64,000 nucleotides of DNA from positions 251,001 through 315,000 of the forward strand of contig JAMWET010001888.1 in the NCBI GenBank assembly GCA_024036415.1. Direction: 5' to 3'. A model generated the notes under the pieces. The model did no database searches, was not told the origin of the DNA, and saw only the letters and a program-made list of their open reading frames with translations. The translations under genes were made by a program, and so were the position numbers. Origin of the DNA: Prochilodus magdalenae (Eukaryota > Chordata > Actinopteri > Characiformes > Prochilodontidae). Shown here piece after piece: positions 1 through 20,478 of the stretch (its first letter is position 1; every line of letters begins with the position of its first letter).

Positions 1-174
1 CTTCGTCCGACACTGCTCATGCATGACTATTGCTTAGGTTAGTTTGTCTTTATGAGGTTACTTCTTTAATGCACAGCTTTAGAGCAGAGTTAATAATATC
101 TGTGTTATACTGTATATGACCTTGTTAGGCCATTTGAGTCTTCTTGACATTACCTTTGCCTCTGATTGTTGTAG

Positions 175-7866
<7,692 letters not shown>

Positions 7867-10305
7867 GAGCCGGGAAGAAGAGATGTGACCTCATAAACCA
7901 GTGGTGCTACTGCCTGATCTTGAATGCACTTTTGCATTTGGTAGCAGGAAAAATACAAACAACAAAAAAAAAAAAAATACCATGCAGAGTGTGTTCTGTA
8001 ACTCGAGAGAGAAGTGTTCACGACTTACTTTGCACATTACTGTCTTCAGCTTTCTGATGAGGTTCGATCCAAGGTGCACGATGTGCACTTCCCTGTGCAC
8101 TCAATGGCACAGTACAAACTCCCCTTATTTAGGTTCTTACCTCTTTTGTAATATCCGGCAGCTCAGTGCTCATCTATCAGTGTCGCCACTGTATGTTTTT
8201 TGTGGTTCTAGTTCAGGCGTTCGCATTACAAGCCTTGTTGCTAATTCAGATTTTTTGCTTCGTCCAATCCAGGACCACATATTAAAGATGGCTAAAATCT
8301 GATTGGAAAAAGATCAGATTTGTGTGTCCACACTGCTTTAAACTAAATCAGTTAAGGCAAAAAAAACCTGGATTTGTGCCAGGTATTGTGACTGACTGAA
8401 CACCGCGTAAAATAAAAGTGTTGTAACTTAAAAACGTTAGTGATTGGGTCACTTGATTTTAACAGAACCAGTTAACGGAACAAGTATCGGTGTTTTATGC
8501 CCAGAAACTTATTATTTCAACTTCGAAATCTCAAAATGTTAAGGCAGCCCAGACACTAACTTTATTAAGTTCAAACCACCATGGTTTTAATAACACATTC
8601 TGTTTTGTGTTGGTCCTGCATGTGACCTGTGTTGCTAATGCTTAACATGTTTAGCATCTTAGTTTAGAGCAAAGGGATCTGAAAAAGAGAAGAACAGGAG
8701 TAAACACGCTGCAGTTCCTGTGCTGATTCAACACGTTTGTTCAAGAAACCCTGAACACTCAACCTGAAAATCTAAGCAAAACAGAAGTTTGGAACCTTCG
8801 TGTTTCATGTCACCGGTCATAATAAGAGTGATCTTTGAGCGTGATCAATTGAAGTTTAAAAAATATAAAAATAAAGCTGTTTTAAGTTAAAAGTTAGCTA
8901 GGTTTAACTTTAACTAGGTTTAACATACATTTCTGAGTTAACTGAATTTACAAAAGAAGGTTACAGAATGAGAATCTGTGTTTCATGCCCACAAACTTAT
9001 AATGTCAAGTTAAAATAACTCAAAATGTTAAGGTAGGCCAGACATGAAACTGATTATTGAAAATTTTAATTACTCAAAAAAACTAAATGATTGCAAATTT
9101 AAATAAGTCAAACTGTTAAGGCTACCTGGACACTAAACGTATTATTTCAAGTTCAGCTAACTCAAATTATTAAGGCAGCCTGGACACGAAACGTATTACT
9201 GGTATTTTAAATAACTCAAACACTAACTTTAAATTAATCAGCTTTTTTTTTTTAGTGTATGATTTAAAAGCAAATCAATATTTGACTTCCATTCATGCTG
9301 GGGTACTTTTACTTCTACTTGAGGCATGGTTTGAGCTACTTAACCACTTCTGCTTTACCCTCCCTGTAAAAGGTCACGGTGGCTTTCTGTAAACTGTAGA
9401 CACGGTTTCTTTCTTAGCCCACCATTTACACACAGCAGCACATAAGTGTTTACTTCGGTGTCTGCATCTTCGCATATCTCGGTTTGCCAGCCTTTAGCTT
9501 TCTGCGCAGTACCACTTTCATTTTCATAGCTGCATATTCAGATGCATTGTCATGGGAGGTGCTGCTGCTACTGAGAGATGCACTGTGATAATGCGATGCA
9601 GTTGTCGTTAAGCTAAGCGCTTCATACCACCTTCTCGCATACTTATCATCTGCTGCTCACTTCCTGTTCTTTTCTCTTTCGACACTGCCCAACAGCCAAA
9701 ATAAAGGGGTAGGGGGAGGGCTGCTCAAGAGTGCACGTGGGTGATCCGTTCATCTGGGAGCTGCTGAGAGCATTGAGACGTGTAGTGTGTGTTTTGGACA
9801 CGTTCATTAGCATCTTACCAACAAGAGCATTTTCTGCTGTATGCATTCCATTTCTGAAATGCTGAGGCTTACAGGATGTCATGATACCTCAGGAGATTAA
9901 AGCAGTTCTCTACTAGTTTCTGATATCAGTAAAACCCGTTTTTTCTACCCTTTACCTTTTAAATTAAACCTGATTTTTTTTCTACAGTATCTATGACATG
10001 TAATCTTACTAAGGTGTGAGTTCCTATCCTTTACTGTCCGACTCCTCAGTGTATAATTCTCAGCGTGTTTTGAAGTTTGTGAATCATGTATCTGTATTTG
10101 TATAAGTGGAAAATGTGACCTGAAATCAAGGAGATAATGGTGCCGCCAATGCCAACGTCCATCAGCAGCACATCTGCTGTGTTTACCTTATCGTTTTCAG
10201 TTTGTGCTGTCGTTGCTTTGAACATCGCTTTGGATTTTGACCTTGTTGAGGATTATGGCGTTGAAGTTTTCTTGAGATCCTTTTTTTTCCGTTTCATTAA
10301 ATAAA
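7867..10305 (+). other. Elastin 3' UTR and downstream region; polyA site uncertain
   Basis: No coding signal follows the elastin stop. AATAAA occurs at 8411-8416, and again at 10300-10305 followed within about 20 bases by a GT-rich stretch. The second looks like the better polyadenylation site by context, but a 2.4-kb 3' UTR would be long for elastin. The true end cannot be set from sequence alone. The interval includes an A-run near 7964 and the degenerate tandem repeat at 8500-9240. Confidence 0.35.
8500..9240. repeat. Degenerate tandem repeat between elastin and limk1
   Basis: A diffuse unit is repeated with drift: CTCAAAATGTTAAGGCAGCC, GACACTAA, TTATTATTTCAA (for example near 8513, 8995, 9110 and 9160). 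Units vary from about 60 to over 100 bp, and some are missing parts. It ends at a T-run near 9242. Confidence 0.55.
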
Positions 10306-10369
10306 TGTACTAAATATTCTTGTGTCCTTTTTGTGGATTTGCTTACAAAGCTCATCGTAGGAACACATT

Positions 10370-10490
10370 GTCAACATTGCTAATGCCGAAGACTGCTAAC
10401 ACCCAGGTGCAAACATTGCTAACAATGCTAATGCCCAACATGGCTAACGTCCTGGTGCCAACATTGCTAATGCCCTCGTGAGCGCACTAC
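10370..10490. repeat. Short degenerate minisatellite
   Basis: Several imperfect copies of ACATTGCTAATGCC / ACATGGCTAACGTCC with CAGGTGC or CTGGTGC spacers. Non-coding. Confidence 0.6.
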
Positions 10491-10839
10491 CAGAAGAATT
10501 GGGATATATATTAGATTGAATGGCTCATCCTGGTTTAATATACTCTTACTGTGACATTGAAACTTATCAGAAGCAGAAATAAGCCTTAGCTAGAAACAAA
10601 GAAGTTTAAACCTGCTACTTAAATTTAGTCCTCCAAGTTACAAACAGTGGAAATGTACCTGGTGACCTGCAAACTAAATCTCTTGTCTTCCAGAATGCGT
10701 CCACAGTTAGAATTCAGAACCACTGAGCAGCTTTCTATTCTGTCCTAACTTCTCACACATGATTAGGTAATGTATCTAAGCTGTGTTGGGAGCTGAAACA
10801 GTATGGGGTGGACTAGCTTACGGTCTCCCAGAACTTGAT

Positions 10840-11090
10840 TCAGAAGGTCTTCTATAGACCAGAAGTGACTGCCCACAAAACATCTCCGGACTCCAGGCCC
10901 TGTGGCCTTCTGTGTCAAGGGGTGACAGTGTCATGGAAAAACTTTCTCAGAGCAAGAGGAAGAAGCCTTGAGAGGAACCCATCCTCCTCAGGTCCACACC
11001 AGATAGCAATACAAGCACAAAAGCAGTATATAAGGATAAGTCTACAATTATATCGAGTATTAGAGAACAGAGTCCTATGAAAGTCCTGTT
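10840..11090. repeat. Dispersed fish repeat fragment
   Basis: Contains a GTGACAGTGTCATGGAAAAAC ... GAGGAAGAAGCC ... GAGAGGAACCC pattern similar in order to the end of the fragment at 52800-52860. Family not named; no coding potential. Confidence 0.4.
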
Positions 11091-11669
11091 GGAGTCCTAT
11101 GAGAGTAGCAATGAGACCTGAAAGCCTGAATGTAACTCAGTCACTCACTTACTGTAAGGAGTTCATCACAGTGGCAACAGCTTGACTGTGACTAATATCT
11201 GCTAAAAGCCTACAGTGAAGATCTGATCTGTAAGAAATAATATGCAGGAGTTTCACTGAGGACAAAACGACTGATTCGTTTATGAAGCAGGATAAGAAAA
11301 GTCTCTGATTAAATAGCTGGATCTTTCGATGGGTCAGCAGGATGCAGGGAAAGCTTCCACATAGCATAGGACAGCACAACGCTTCATGGTGGGTAAACTG
11401 TTTAGGAAGGCAGACAAGCAGTGGGCACCCAGTCAGGGCAGATGAAGCAACAGCATGACACCGCACAGGACAAGATAAGAGATAAGACACAATAGAATAT
11501 AATCAAATAGAGAAGTGTCTGTTCTTAAAGTGCAACAGTACAAGGTGTAACACAGACGTGCAGTATGTAGACATATGGAAGGAGGTAGGAAGCACTGCGG
11601 AGCCGGTGTACTATTACAGAGAATATCATAAAAGAGTATCCAGTGTGGATGGAGGAGCAGGTGATTGAG

Positions 11670-11970
11670 CATGGGTCAATGGATTAGAGCACAGAACCCT
11701 AGAGTCTAATGGCTGCAGGGATAAATGGCCCGGCTAGGTCCAGAATCCTTTCTGTGTGTCTCTCCGTGTCTGTGTGGGTTTCCTCACACAGTCCAGAGAC
11801 ATGCAGTCAGGTGAGTCGGACTTGTTAAGTTGACCCGTAGGTGTGAATGCATGTGTGTCTACCCTGTGACAGACTGGCAGGCTGTACTGGGTGTTTCCTG
11901 CTTTCTGCATGTGTACTGGGATAGGCTCCTGCGACCCAGCAGGAGAAGCGGCTTAGAGGATGAATTAATG
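11670..11970 (+). mobile_element. SINE-type repeat copy (conserved CACAGTCCAGAGACATGC core)
   Basis: Starts with a tRNA-like piece (GGATTAGAGCACAGAACCC), then GTGTGGGTTTCCTCACACAG, CAGAGACATGC, GACTGGCAGGC, GGATAGGCTCCTGCGACCC and an AGGATGAATTAATG tail. The same ordered blocks occur at 42225-42530 and, as a tail only, at 53395-53580. Family name not assigned. Confidence 0.65.
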
Positions 11971-12520
11971 CATTTCATGAAAAGTTCATGTTCAGTTATA
12001 AGCGCTGAACATTTATAATTTATATAGGGAAACTATGCTGCAGTTTTGAATTTGAATTTAAGCAATGTAATTTTATAAAATGTATTTATTTTTTATATAA
12101 TAAAATAAAGGTAACATTTAAAAAAGGATTACATTCATAATAATAACACTTATTAAAATTATTTACACACATGCACCCCTCTACACCCCCCCCCACACAC
12201 ACTAAACACACAAACACACACGCACACACACACAAACAGCTACGTCATTGACTTCTACCATGCTATCAGAGGAACAACTCTTCAACCCCCCACTTCCTCC
12301 AGTCGCACAATACGGGTACTTCTGCTCCTTCAAGCTTTGCCTTTAATGGAACCTTCATTCAATAGAACCACTTGAACAGTGAAACTGAAAAAACGATTTT
12401 ATTAAGAGAATTTTCTAAGAATAATTCTCTAAAGATGATTTTCCTTGGATAAATTTTTCAGATAATCTGACATGCAGGTTTTGTTCTGAATAGGAACTGA
12501 TACCTCAGTTATAGACAGTC

Positions 12521-12868
12521 AAGTCACATTATTAGAACCATTTACTCTAATATCTAGAGTAACTGCTGGGTGCAGCACGGGCTGGGAGGGACTCAGTAAG
12601 GTCCTGACTGCAGCGCATCCCACAGCTGCTGAAGGGTGCATGTGGAAGAATCCATGGACTGAACATGGTGATCGAAGTAGGCCCACAGATGCTCAACTGG
12701 GTTCAGTTTGGGGAATTAGCGGGGCCAGGATAGTACTTGGCAGCCTTGGTCATACTCTTTGAAACAATGTCAGTCAAAGTGGGTGCAGAGAATGCCGAAA
12801 ACATGACTTCCTTCACGAGCTAAACACCGCCATCGTGGTAGGGCTGGTTATAATAATGTGACTTAATC
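12521..12868. mobile_element. Inverted-repeat MITE, family B
   Basis: Left end AAGTCACATTATTAGAACCA and right end TGGTTATAATAATGTGACTT are near-perfect inverted repeats about 345 bp apart. The interior is non-coding. Confidence 0.8.
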
Positions 12869-13139
12869 GTGTATATATGTAACTCTTCCTCCGAAACAGT
12901 CTGCGGTGTTATAAAACTCATTTTTAATGATGCTTTTATACAAAAATCTCTGATAAAAAGCACCAAAACACAGTCTTTGTTTTAGTTCAGTAGTAAAACG
13001 AGCCCCCTCTGTGATAATCTGGGTGGGCGTGGTTTAATTATGTGGTGTTCTTTAGATGAGGTGACTCATTTAAACCAGTGCCTACACTGAGCTGCTGGAC
13101 ACACAGGTTTTGATTTTGCCTATCATCACCTTACTCAGG

Positions 13140-13445
13140 GACATAACATCCCTATCCCTGTATTCCAAGATGACAATTCCAGGGCTGCAAATGTAACTGA
13201 TTCACATGATGAACATTCAGGAGCATTCACATCCGGACTGCCCCGCACCTGAACATCTATGGCACTACCTGGAACAACCAGTAAAGAACGTCAGAGAAGA
13301 CATCCACCAAGTCTGAACCAACTCACCAAATCTTTGAAGCAAGGGTGTCTGAACACTGATGTGGCCTACATCCAGACACCTGTCGAGTCCATGCCAAATT
13401 CATCCCCAGCTGTTACTGGAGCTTGTAGAGGTATTACATGCTATT
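13140..13445 (+). mobile_element. Tc1/mariner-like transposase C-terminal relic
   Basis: From about 13225 one frame reads CPAPEHLWHYLEQPVKNVRE, resembling the P-x-E-H-L-W-x-x-L-E block near the third catalytic acidic residue of Tc1-type transposases. A stop follows at once. It is a dead fragment. Confidence 0.6.
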
Positions 13446-13661
13446 AGGTAGGTTTTGGTTTCTTGTTTTTCATGGTGGCGGGACCAGAAGTAGTGTATAA
13501 ATGTGAGGTCAATCCAAACGGGTCAAAACAGCCTGTAAAAATAAACGTATTCTAGTAAATAATGCATAGAAAGGGCTGAAGCAGCCTTCGAGTCCAGCTT
13601 GGTATGACATAAGCTTTATTATAGTGTGCACCAGCAGAACTCATACCATTAATATACGTGT

Positions 13662-13870
<209 letters not shown>

Positions 13871-14599
13871 TATATATATTACTATATTTATATTATATAT
13901 ATAGCACTGTGTGGTACTAGTGTGTGGTGGTCTTCTGAGACGCAGGTCCTTACAGTAGTTTTATTTTATCTGCCAGTATTTTACCCAATTATTAATACTA
14001 TGACTTGAGCCTTGATTGAGGCTACTCTACTCCACCCAGCTCTGGCAGTTTAAGGGAATCTAACAAAAGCATTGGTGTGGTCAGAAATGAAAGTGTGCGT
14101 TAAGCGGTTTCCCTGAATCCGAAACAAAAGTGCTTCCAAATGCTGGGAAATACCTCTGAAAAAAACAAAGCCAACAAAACACCTTTATCATCTGGGGATG
14201 GGCCGTGGAGCTACAGAGGAGGGGGTGAGGAACAAAGGGGCTCGCTTTATGCTCTAATTCCCCGGACTGTCCGGTATTGTCAGCGTGGGCGGGCACTTGT
14301 GTACTTGTGTCAAAGCACTGCCGGACGGAGAGCTCGCGCTGCGTCACCTCAGGACCACTGGTGGTTAAACTTGTTCCAGCTGGAGTGACATTCCTGAAGG
14401 ATTCCTCCTTCCTGAAGCGCAATGGGGGGGTTTGGTTGGAGATGTATGAGCCGGTCTCTGTACTGACTCTGGCTGTACAGAGCTATCAGGTGGGAGTGTA
14501 ACTCTACACGACACCCCCCTCCCCACCCACCCCCAACAGCCAGTCAGTACGTGACGCTGACCAAAGCAGTCTGGAAGAGGAGGGTAGGCTAAAGTTAGG

Positions 14600-14901
14600 G
14601 TCAGCCTAGAGGAGGACTGGTCACTGAGGGCGCGCGGACTACTTACTCCCTCAGGCATGAGCGAGACGACTGCAAGTGAAGCCAAGACAACAACTCCTAC
14701 AGCCTCGTTTAGCGTTGTGCAACCCAGCTGCGGAGAGAGGACACGTTTGGGGCTGCGTTTTCTTCTCCTCCCTTTTACTCGCTTACCACTCCTTTGAAGA
14801 GAGAAAGAGAGAGAGAGAGCAGACGAGTAGAGCGCGTGCTAACTCAAACACTCACATGTCTCACCGGGATCAGCGTTACAAGAGAAGAGCGAACGCGAGG
14901 T
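14600..14901 (+). promoter_or_regulatory. Candidate limk1 first exon and promoter-proximal region
   Basis: This stretch is locally richer in GC and CpG than its surroundings (for example GGGCGCGCGG near 14629). It ends in a good donor, AACGCGAG followed by GTGAGC at 14902. An ATG at 14855 opens a short frame (MSHRDQRYKRRANAR) running into that donor, and an upstream ATG at 14657 opens a separate short frame. It lies upstream of the first recognised limk1 exon on the same strand with no other gene between, which makes it a plausible 5' exon. The link is by position only: no homology was recognised and the intervening LIM exon was not found. Confidence 0.35.
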
Positions 14902-15059
14902 GAGCTGAGCGGGCTGTTGATTAATCCTGTCAGGGACTAGTTTGTGTGGGTTCTCCTCAGAGGAGCTGTTTTGAGCTTTGTACGGCTTTCTGGTCTAAAC
15001 TACTGAAAAGGGGAAACAGCCGCCTGAGGAACCTCAAGTCAGCTGCCCATTCGCCGGCT

Positions 15060-15600
15060 TCTTGTTCAGGGTTTCCTGTTCCACCTTAAATGGCGCAGCA
15101 GTTAACATTCTGGTGCCCGAGGCAATTTAAGGTGGAACAGAAAATTTGCGGGGACGAGTTCGCCAAATGTAATTGCTGCAACATTTAAGGTGGAACGGAG
15201 AGCTGCAAACACGAAGCAGGCGAGAATGCACCAAAATGTCAATGCTACACCGTTTAAGGTGGAATGGAGAGGTTCAAACAATACGTTGGCGAGAATGCGC
15301 TAGGATGTAAATACCTCACTGTTTAAGGTGGAGCGGGAACGGAAGAAGAAGGCGAGAATGTGTCAGAATGTAATTGCTGCAACATTTAAGGTGGAACGGA
15401 GAGGTTCGAACAGAAAGTTGGCGAGAGTGCGCTAGGGTGTAAATGCTACACGATTAAGGTAGAACAGGAAATTTAAGGTGGAACGGGAAGATTCGAACAA
15501 GGAACTGTCGAGAAAACGCCAGTTTGTAACTGAAGCACCAATGACGGTGAAACAGGCAAATTTAAGGTGGAACCGGAAGATTTGAACAGAAGGCTGGCGA
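15060..15600. repeat. Tandem array of the TTTAAGGTGGAA hairpin repeat, array 1
   Basis: TTTAAGGTGGAAC-type cores recur near 15127, 15186, 15253, 15321, 15385, 15450, 15472 and 15560, so spacing is mostly 59-68 bp. Between them are GGCGAGAATGCGC-type and GTAATTGCTGCAAC-type blocks. The first copy faces an inverted TTCCACCTTAAA at 15079, forming a hairpin. It starts about 160 bp after the candidate limk1 exon 1. Confidence 0.85.
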
Positions 15601-16675
15601 AAGTACGATGCAACCGAAAAAAAGAAAGAAAAACTTTTACTGTAGAACTGGAAAAGAGGAGAATGGTGTTTAGGAAAGTGGAGGAGACGGGTGTTTAGGA
15701 TAATTAGTTTTCCTTCACTGAAAAGACTTTTAATTCTGTTCTCTCTTTGTGCCCTTCCTGAGCACCTTATTAGAGTAATACAAATACTCCACATATCAGG
15801 ACAGCACAGGCAGACCACAAACACCGCTTTGATCCTGTTTCTGCCTCTTTATCTCCACCTCTTTTTCCAGATGTCCTGCTGTGAGGCAAGATTAACATAC
15901 CACAGATCAGAGATATCAGCGAATATTTGCTGTGATGTTTTTTTCTTTGTTTTTGGGCCTGTCTCTTTTTTTAAAGCAGGAAATACTGAGGGCTGTTTGT
16001 GGTAGATGGCAGAATTTGGAGCTGACAGATGACTGACCTTTAACATGTAGTTACAACAAGAGTAGAGGATATGATGCGCTCCGAAGTGGAATTCCACCTT
16101 GTTTTTCAGAATTTCGAAAGGCATTCAGAACGATTTGATGTCAAATGTAACGCTGTAGAGAAGTTTAGCAGCTCTGGTTTCTTTAGTGTGATGAGAATGA
16201 ACTTTAATGATTTTATTCTTTGGTGGTCTTTTACTCCCACAATGCTGTACATGTATGTCCTTGCTTTAAAAAACCCTGATAGCGAGAGGATAGCTGGCCA
16301 ATGTTGGCCCACTAACAGCAAAGTTGGTGGTCTGCTGGTGACGTGATCAAGCCAGCAGTCAGACATATACTCTCTATCTGGGACAGGTCGAAATCATATC
16401 ACGTTAGTAACTAACGTTATCTATACTAGCGACTTGCTTTCGATTTCCACAACAACACAAACAACATTTCTATTTCTATTGCTCAGTTGTTTCTTGCTGT
16501 GCTAGAATGTGAGGTGGTGTTTGTAAATTATGGGCACAAATATTTAAAATCTATCCATTTTATCTCCCTCTTATACAAATGTGGTGTTTTTTATTTGAAG
16601 GAGGGACAAAAGTGTTTGAGGTTCACAGTATGACGGCTCTATCTACCCAGCTGTCTGTATTCAATTATGTCAATG

Positions 16676-17411
16676 TACACTCATCATAAAAAGAATAGCT
16701 GCACACACAGTTGATTCCTTCTGAGGGAGAAGGAATCAACTGACAGGAATGAAACTTAGTGGTAGGTTTGACATTGTGAGACATGCAAATTGTTCGAGTT
16801 TCACGCTCAGCCATGCATGTGATGTAAGCAGGGACAGATGTTATTGCTGTACCTGAGTGACCCAGCAGCCATGCAGATATTCACTGAGCAGTGATGCAAT
16901 CCATGGGTCATGTGCCGGTACCATTGGCAGATGGCTGCACGACAAAGGACTACATGCACACAGACTGTCACACCAGCTACCCTTAACATCACGTCAATAT
17001 CGGCAAAGACTGCAATGGTGTCGGGACAGGCTGTCATAGAGTGACTCAGAATAGAAGCAGGTCATCTCCAGTGACGAGTTCCGCTTTTGTCTTGGTGAAG
17101 ACGACCAACAAATTTGTGTGTGGAGGCACTGTGGTCCAGAAGGCCTGGTGTCACTCCACCTCCACTCCTGCTGTGAGATCTGCAGGGACTGCATGACAAT
17201 ATTCAAGCTGCATGGGATGGATTATCACAGGACACCATCACCGAAACGTCTGGCATGTTGTAGACGCCATACTGAGAGACACTACTTCTGTATGTGTAGC
17301 TCTATAAATATTACCCATATCAGTCTAAATTTATCATAATTTACTGTTCCTGTTAACCTTTATTTTCCTTCTCACTAGCATTGCAATCAATTGCAGCTAT
17401 TCGTTTTAATA
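16676..17411 (+). mobile_element. Internally deleted Tc1/mariner-like element, copy 2
   Basis: Begins ACACTCATCATAAAAAGAAT. A frame near 17000-17110 reads RLQWCRDRLS then ISSDEFRFCLGEDDQQICVW with stops between, matching the order around the second catalytic acidic residue of Tc1-like transposases. The 3' part holds GCATGGGATGGATTATCACA. It is missing most of the N-terminal half and is non-functional. Confidence 0.85.
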
Positions 17412-17539
17412 GTGTCACCTTAAAACTCTTTAGATATCTGGTTCCTGTCACCGGTACTGTAAACACTTATCACTGTGTGTTGCTCTAGAATGGAGCACTC
17501 ACCATTAAGCCACTCTGAATGAGATTCTGGAGCATTCTC

Positions 17540-17700
17540 GCCGCCTTCATCCATTCCAGTTCCTCCGTAAATTATCCCGTTACGCCTTAAGTGATGTAGC
17601 ATTTACATTCTGGCGCATTTTCGCAAGCTTCATGAGCTCATCTCTCTGTTCCACCTTAAATGGTGCAGCTATCACATGCTTTTTTTTTCCATTCCACCTT
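17540..17700. repeat. Two single copies of the hairpin repeat
   Basis: CGCCTTAAGTGATGTAGCATTTACATTCTGGCGC-like sequence (partial) near 17582 and TTCCACCTTAAATGGTGCAG near 17650, about 68 bp apart, in the same orientation as array 2. Another lone core (TTTAAGGTGGAAC) lies at 18075. Confidence 0.7.
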
Positions 17701-18114
17701 TGTTTGTGTGTGCGTGTGTGTGTGTGTTTGGTAGTATGATTGAATGGAAAAGCCACATCTGTGGAATACGTGTGTAGACTTCCTGTACAGATGTGCAGAA
17801 TTAAGGAAGCCTCCCTTGTTATTGTCAGAAGTTCTTTTTATAACAAACCCCTTCGTCATGCATGCAGACCTATGAACTGTATTGATCAGAGCCAAAACAC
17901 AGAGGTTGAAAAAACACAGAGTGACTGTATCGGTTAAGATCCATTTCAGAAAGAAGAATGTTCACAGTGGTGGTTATAGGAACCAGACATCACAAAGCAT
18001 TTTGAGGGATTCACAGTGATCTCTAAATTAAATCTGCATTCGTAAATAAGCTCACCAGAGTCACATTGCGTTTTTAAGGTGGAACTTGAGGCTCCTGCTG
18101 ATGGCATTGAGCGA

Positions 18115-18345
18115 GGATGATAGTGCTACAAACACCTGTGGGGTGTGAGTGATGGGATTCATGGGAGATGGAACAGGACAGTGAATGTCGCATTCCATGT
18201 GTGGCAAAAATTCCAGTCTACACTCTCCTCAGAATTGTGCCAGCGAAGGCATCCACCAAATCTGGCCCAATTTGTGCTTGTGGAGGGTATACACACAATT
18301 AGATACGTGTCAGTCACAGGGGCCTTTTTTTTTTTTTTTTTTTTT
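18115..18345. mobile_element. DNA-transposon relic ending in a T-run
   Basis: Same blocks as 5545-5825 (GGATGATAG, GTGTGAGTGATGGGA, GAATTGTGCCAGCGAAGGC), followed by a T23-type run at 18325-18349. No intact frame. Confidence 0.55.
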
Positions 18346-19349
18346 TTTTGAGCTTATGTGAGCTTATGAACATACTGCCCTCTCTTAAGTCACAGCTTGT
18401 TTACAGTTGTTTTTACATACCATTTTAACCTAAAACTACATTTGCATTGTAGACATTGGGACCCAGGGTTCCATTCTGAATCAGCATGTTTCTTTACAGT
18501 GAACCAATTCACATCAAGCTCTGAATGACTTCTCTCATCTCATCTATCTCAACCAGTAACTTATGGTACATTTTGAGGAAACCATCAGAATTCCCCTTTT
18601 AAGTGAAAGTAGGGGTTTTGGGTTAAAAGTGAAAGTTTAGAACCAGATGTGGTTAACTGGGTGTCAAGGCAAGTCGCTTCAGCTCTGTACAAGTACACAG
18701 TGAAATGAAATGACGTTCTTTCCAGAACAAGGTGCTTGTGTAACAGTACAGGACAGAGCGTCTGCTAAGCATCTGCTAGAAGCATCTAAATCTAACCACA
18801 ATGGAGTATTAGAAAGTGAAAATGAATGCTTTGGTGAATAAATTGATAGCTTTTATGTCTCTCAGTGGCATTCATTGTGGCCTCAAGTGCAGGACGAAGT
18901 ACACAAACTTGGGAGTCCCCAAGGTAAAATAGTTCTCCAATAACTTTTATATAGAAGTTCCTTGTTTAGACCTCCACTGGAGTAACAGTACTAAAGTATT
19001 TACCTTCAAATGTATTTAAGTATGGAGAGTAACAGGAGCATGATTTATTATGGTTCTAATGTCCTATTATCATTTCTGGAACAAGACTCTTAATCAGCTC
19101 ACTGTAGGTAAAGAGACTCTAGTGTCTCAGTCCACCTGTCTTTAATAGAAGCTCATTAAATAATCTGACACTGACGTCTATTCAAGTGATCATAAGCACA
19201 GAACACTGAAGGAGAACAGTTTACATTAGCTAGAACCAAGCTCTGTCCAACAGCTCAAAACAAAGTGAGCTCTGTGCCTGATTTGAGAGTTTGCCTCACG
19301 CTTGCTTTCTCCATGGAGAAGAACAGTAAAGGCACATGTATTTAGAGAC

Positions 19350-19459
19350 TCAGGCCCAATCCCAATTCTTATTTTTACCCTTGCCTTTTGCTTTTGAGTG
19401 TAAACGTGCAATACAGAGGGGTAGGTGTTAGGGACAAAGTGAAATGGGACTGGGCCTCA
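19350..19459. mobile_element. Short MITE with GGGC ends, family C
   Basis: AGGCCCAATCCCAATTCTTA on the left and AATGGGACTGGGCCT on the right are inverted repeats about 110 bp apart. The size and the imperfect palindrome suggest a small MITE. Confidence 0.7.
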
Positions 19460-20478
19460 GTGACCTATAGACCTTTAGCCAAACATACCTCGGTTGATAG
19501 GTAGAGATGGCTGAATCCCGTGGAGTCAATCTCAACACCTTACCTATCATAGTAAAGTGGTTGTAAATGTGCTCTACTAAAAAGTTGATCAGAACATTTA
19601 AAGACTTAATTATAGCTAATAGTTGATTATATAAAACCTTCCTAGCTAAAATATGGACAGTTCTGTAATAGTGATAATCCTGCAGTCATAAACTGTTTTC
19701 AGTAATAATAATACTAATTGCTCTGGATTTACCAATCCAATGACGCATCCTATTAGAACTAGGCCTGGAAACTGAGACATGTTTGCTATGCATATGACCT
19801 GAAGTAAACTCTAGAGGGAGGTTGATTGTCATTGTCATGTTGAAATTGATTTCAAAGTTGCGATGACTTGCTGTCTGTCGATTGGTCTGCAAGTCTGCAG
19901 CATTTCCTTTTGTTCTCAGTGTCAAAATATGACAAAATGTGGAACAAAATGTACAGGACGTTTTTAAGTGTGTCCATAAACAAGAAAAAACTGTTCACAC
20001 AACAGTAACTGTTTCATGATACTGTTAAACACAATGTGGTATTAATTAAACGTTCCTTGGCTGAATGTACCCGTCTTGTGTCTATTAGCGATGAGTAAGA
20101 GATAATTAAAACCATGCTTTGGTTGTTTCCAGTGATAACCATGACTGCTGGGTTAAACTCTGAACAAATTTTAGTACTTTAATTTGATGAATAATGAATT
20201 TATTAGAGAGTGGTTTGGTGTGAAACATATAGTGGACAGCGGTGTTGGTGTTTAATGCCTACCTCACAGAAAAGTATCACGTGATGTGGTTATGAATAGA
20301 ATGCCAGAAATCTGAAAAATTATTTCATGATGGCTTTTTGCCAAATGTTTTACATTTAAACCAAATTCAGATTTACAGCTGTTTCAATGGCTAACAGGAG
20401 TAAAACTACACTTAAACAGCTGTAGGTTCACTGGTGCTTTTGGATAGCAAAGAAAATCACTGTGTTATATACATTTAG

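Noticed and set aside
9646..9882. 78-residue minus-strand open frame in the elastin-limk1 gap
   Set aside because: No homology, no splice context; length is expected by chance.
15871..15970. ATG frame with paired cysteines (MSCCEAR) considered as LIMK1 N terminus
   Set aside because: No donor in frame and no similarity to the LIM consensus beyond the cysteines.
18868..18925. Exon-like stretch with CGLKC considered as the missing LIM1 half
   Set aside because: Cysteine spacing is C-x3-C rather than C-x2-C, and the WHxxCF part is absent.
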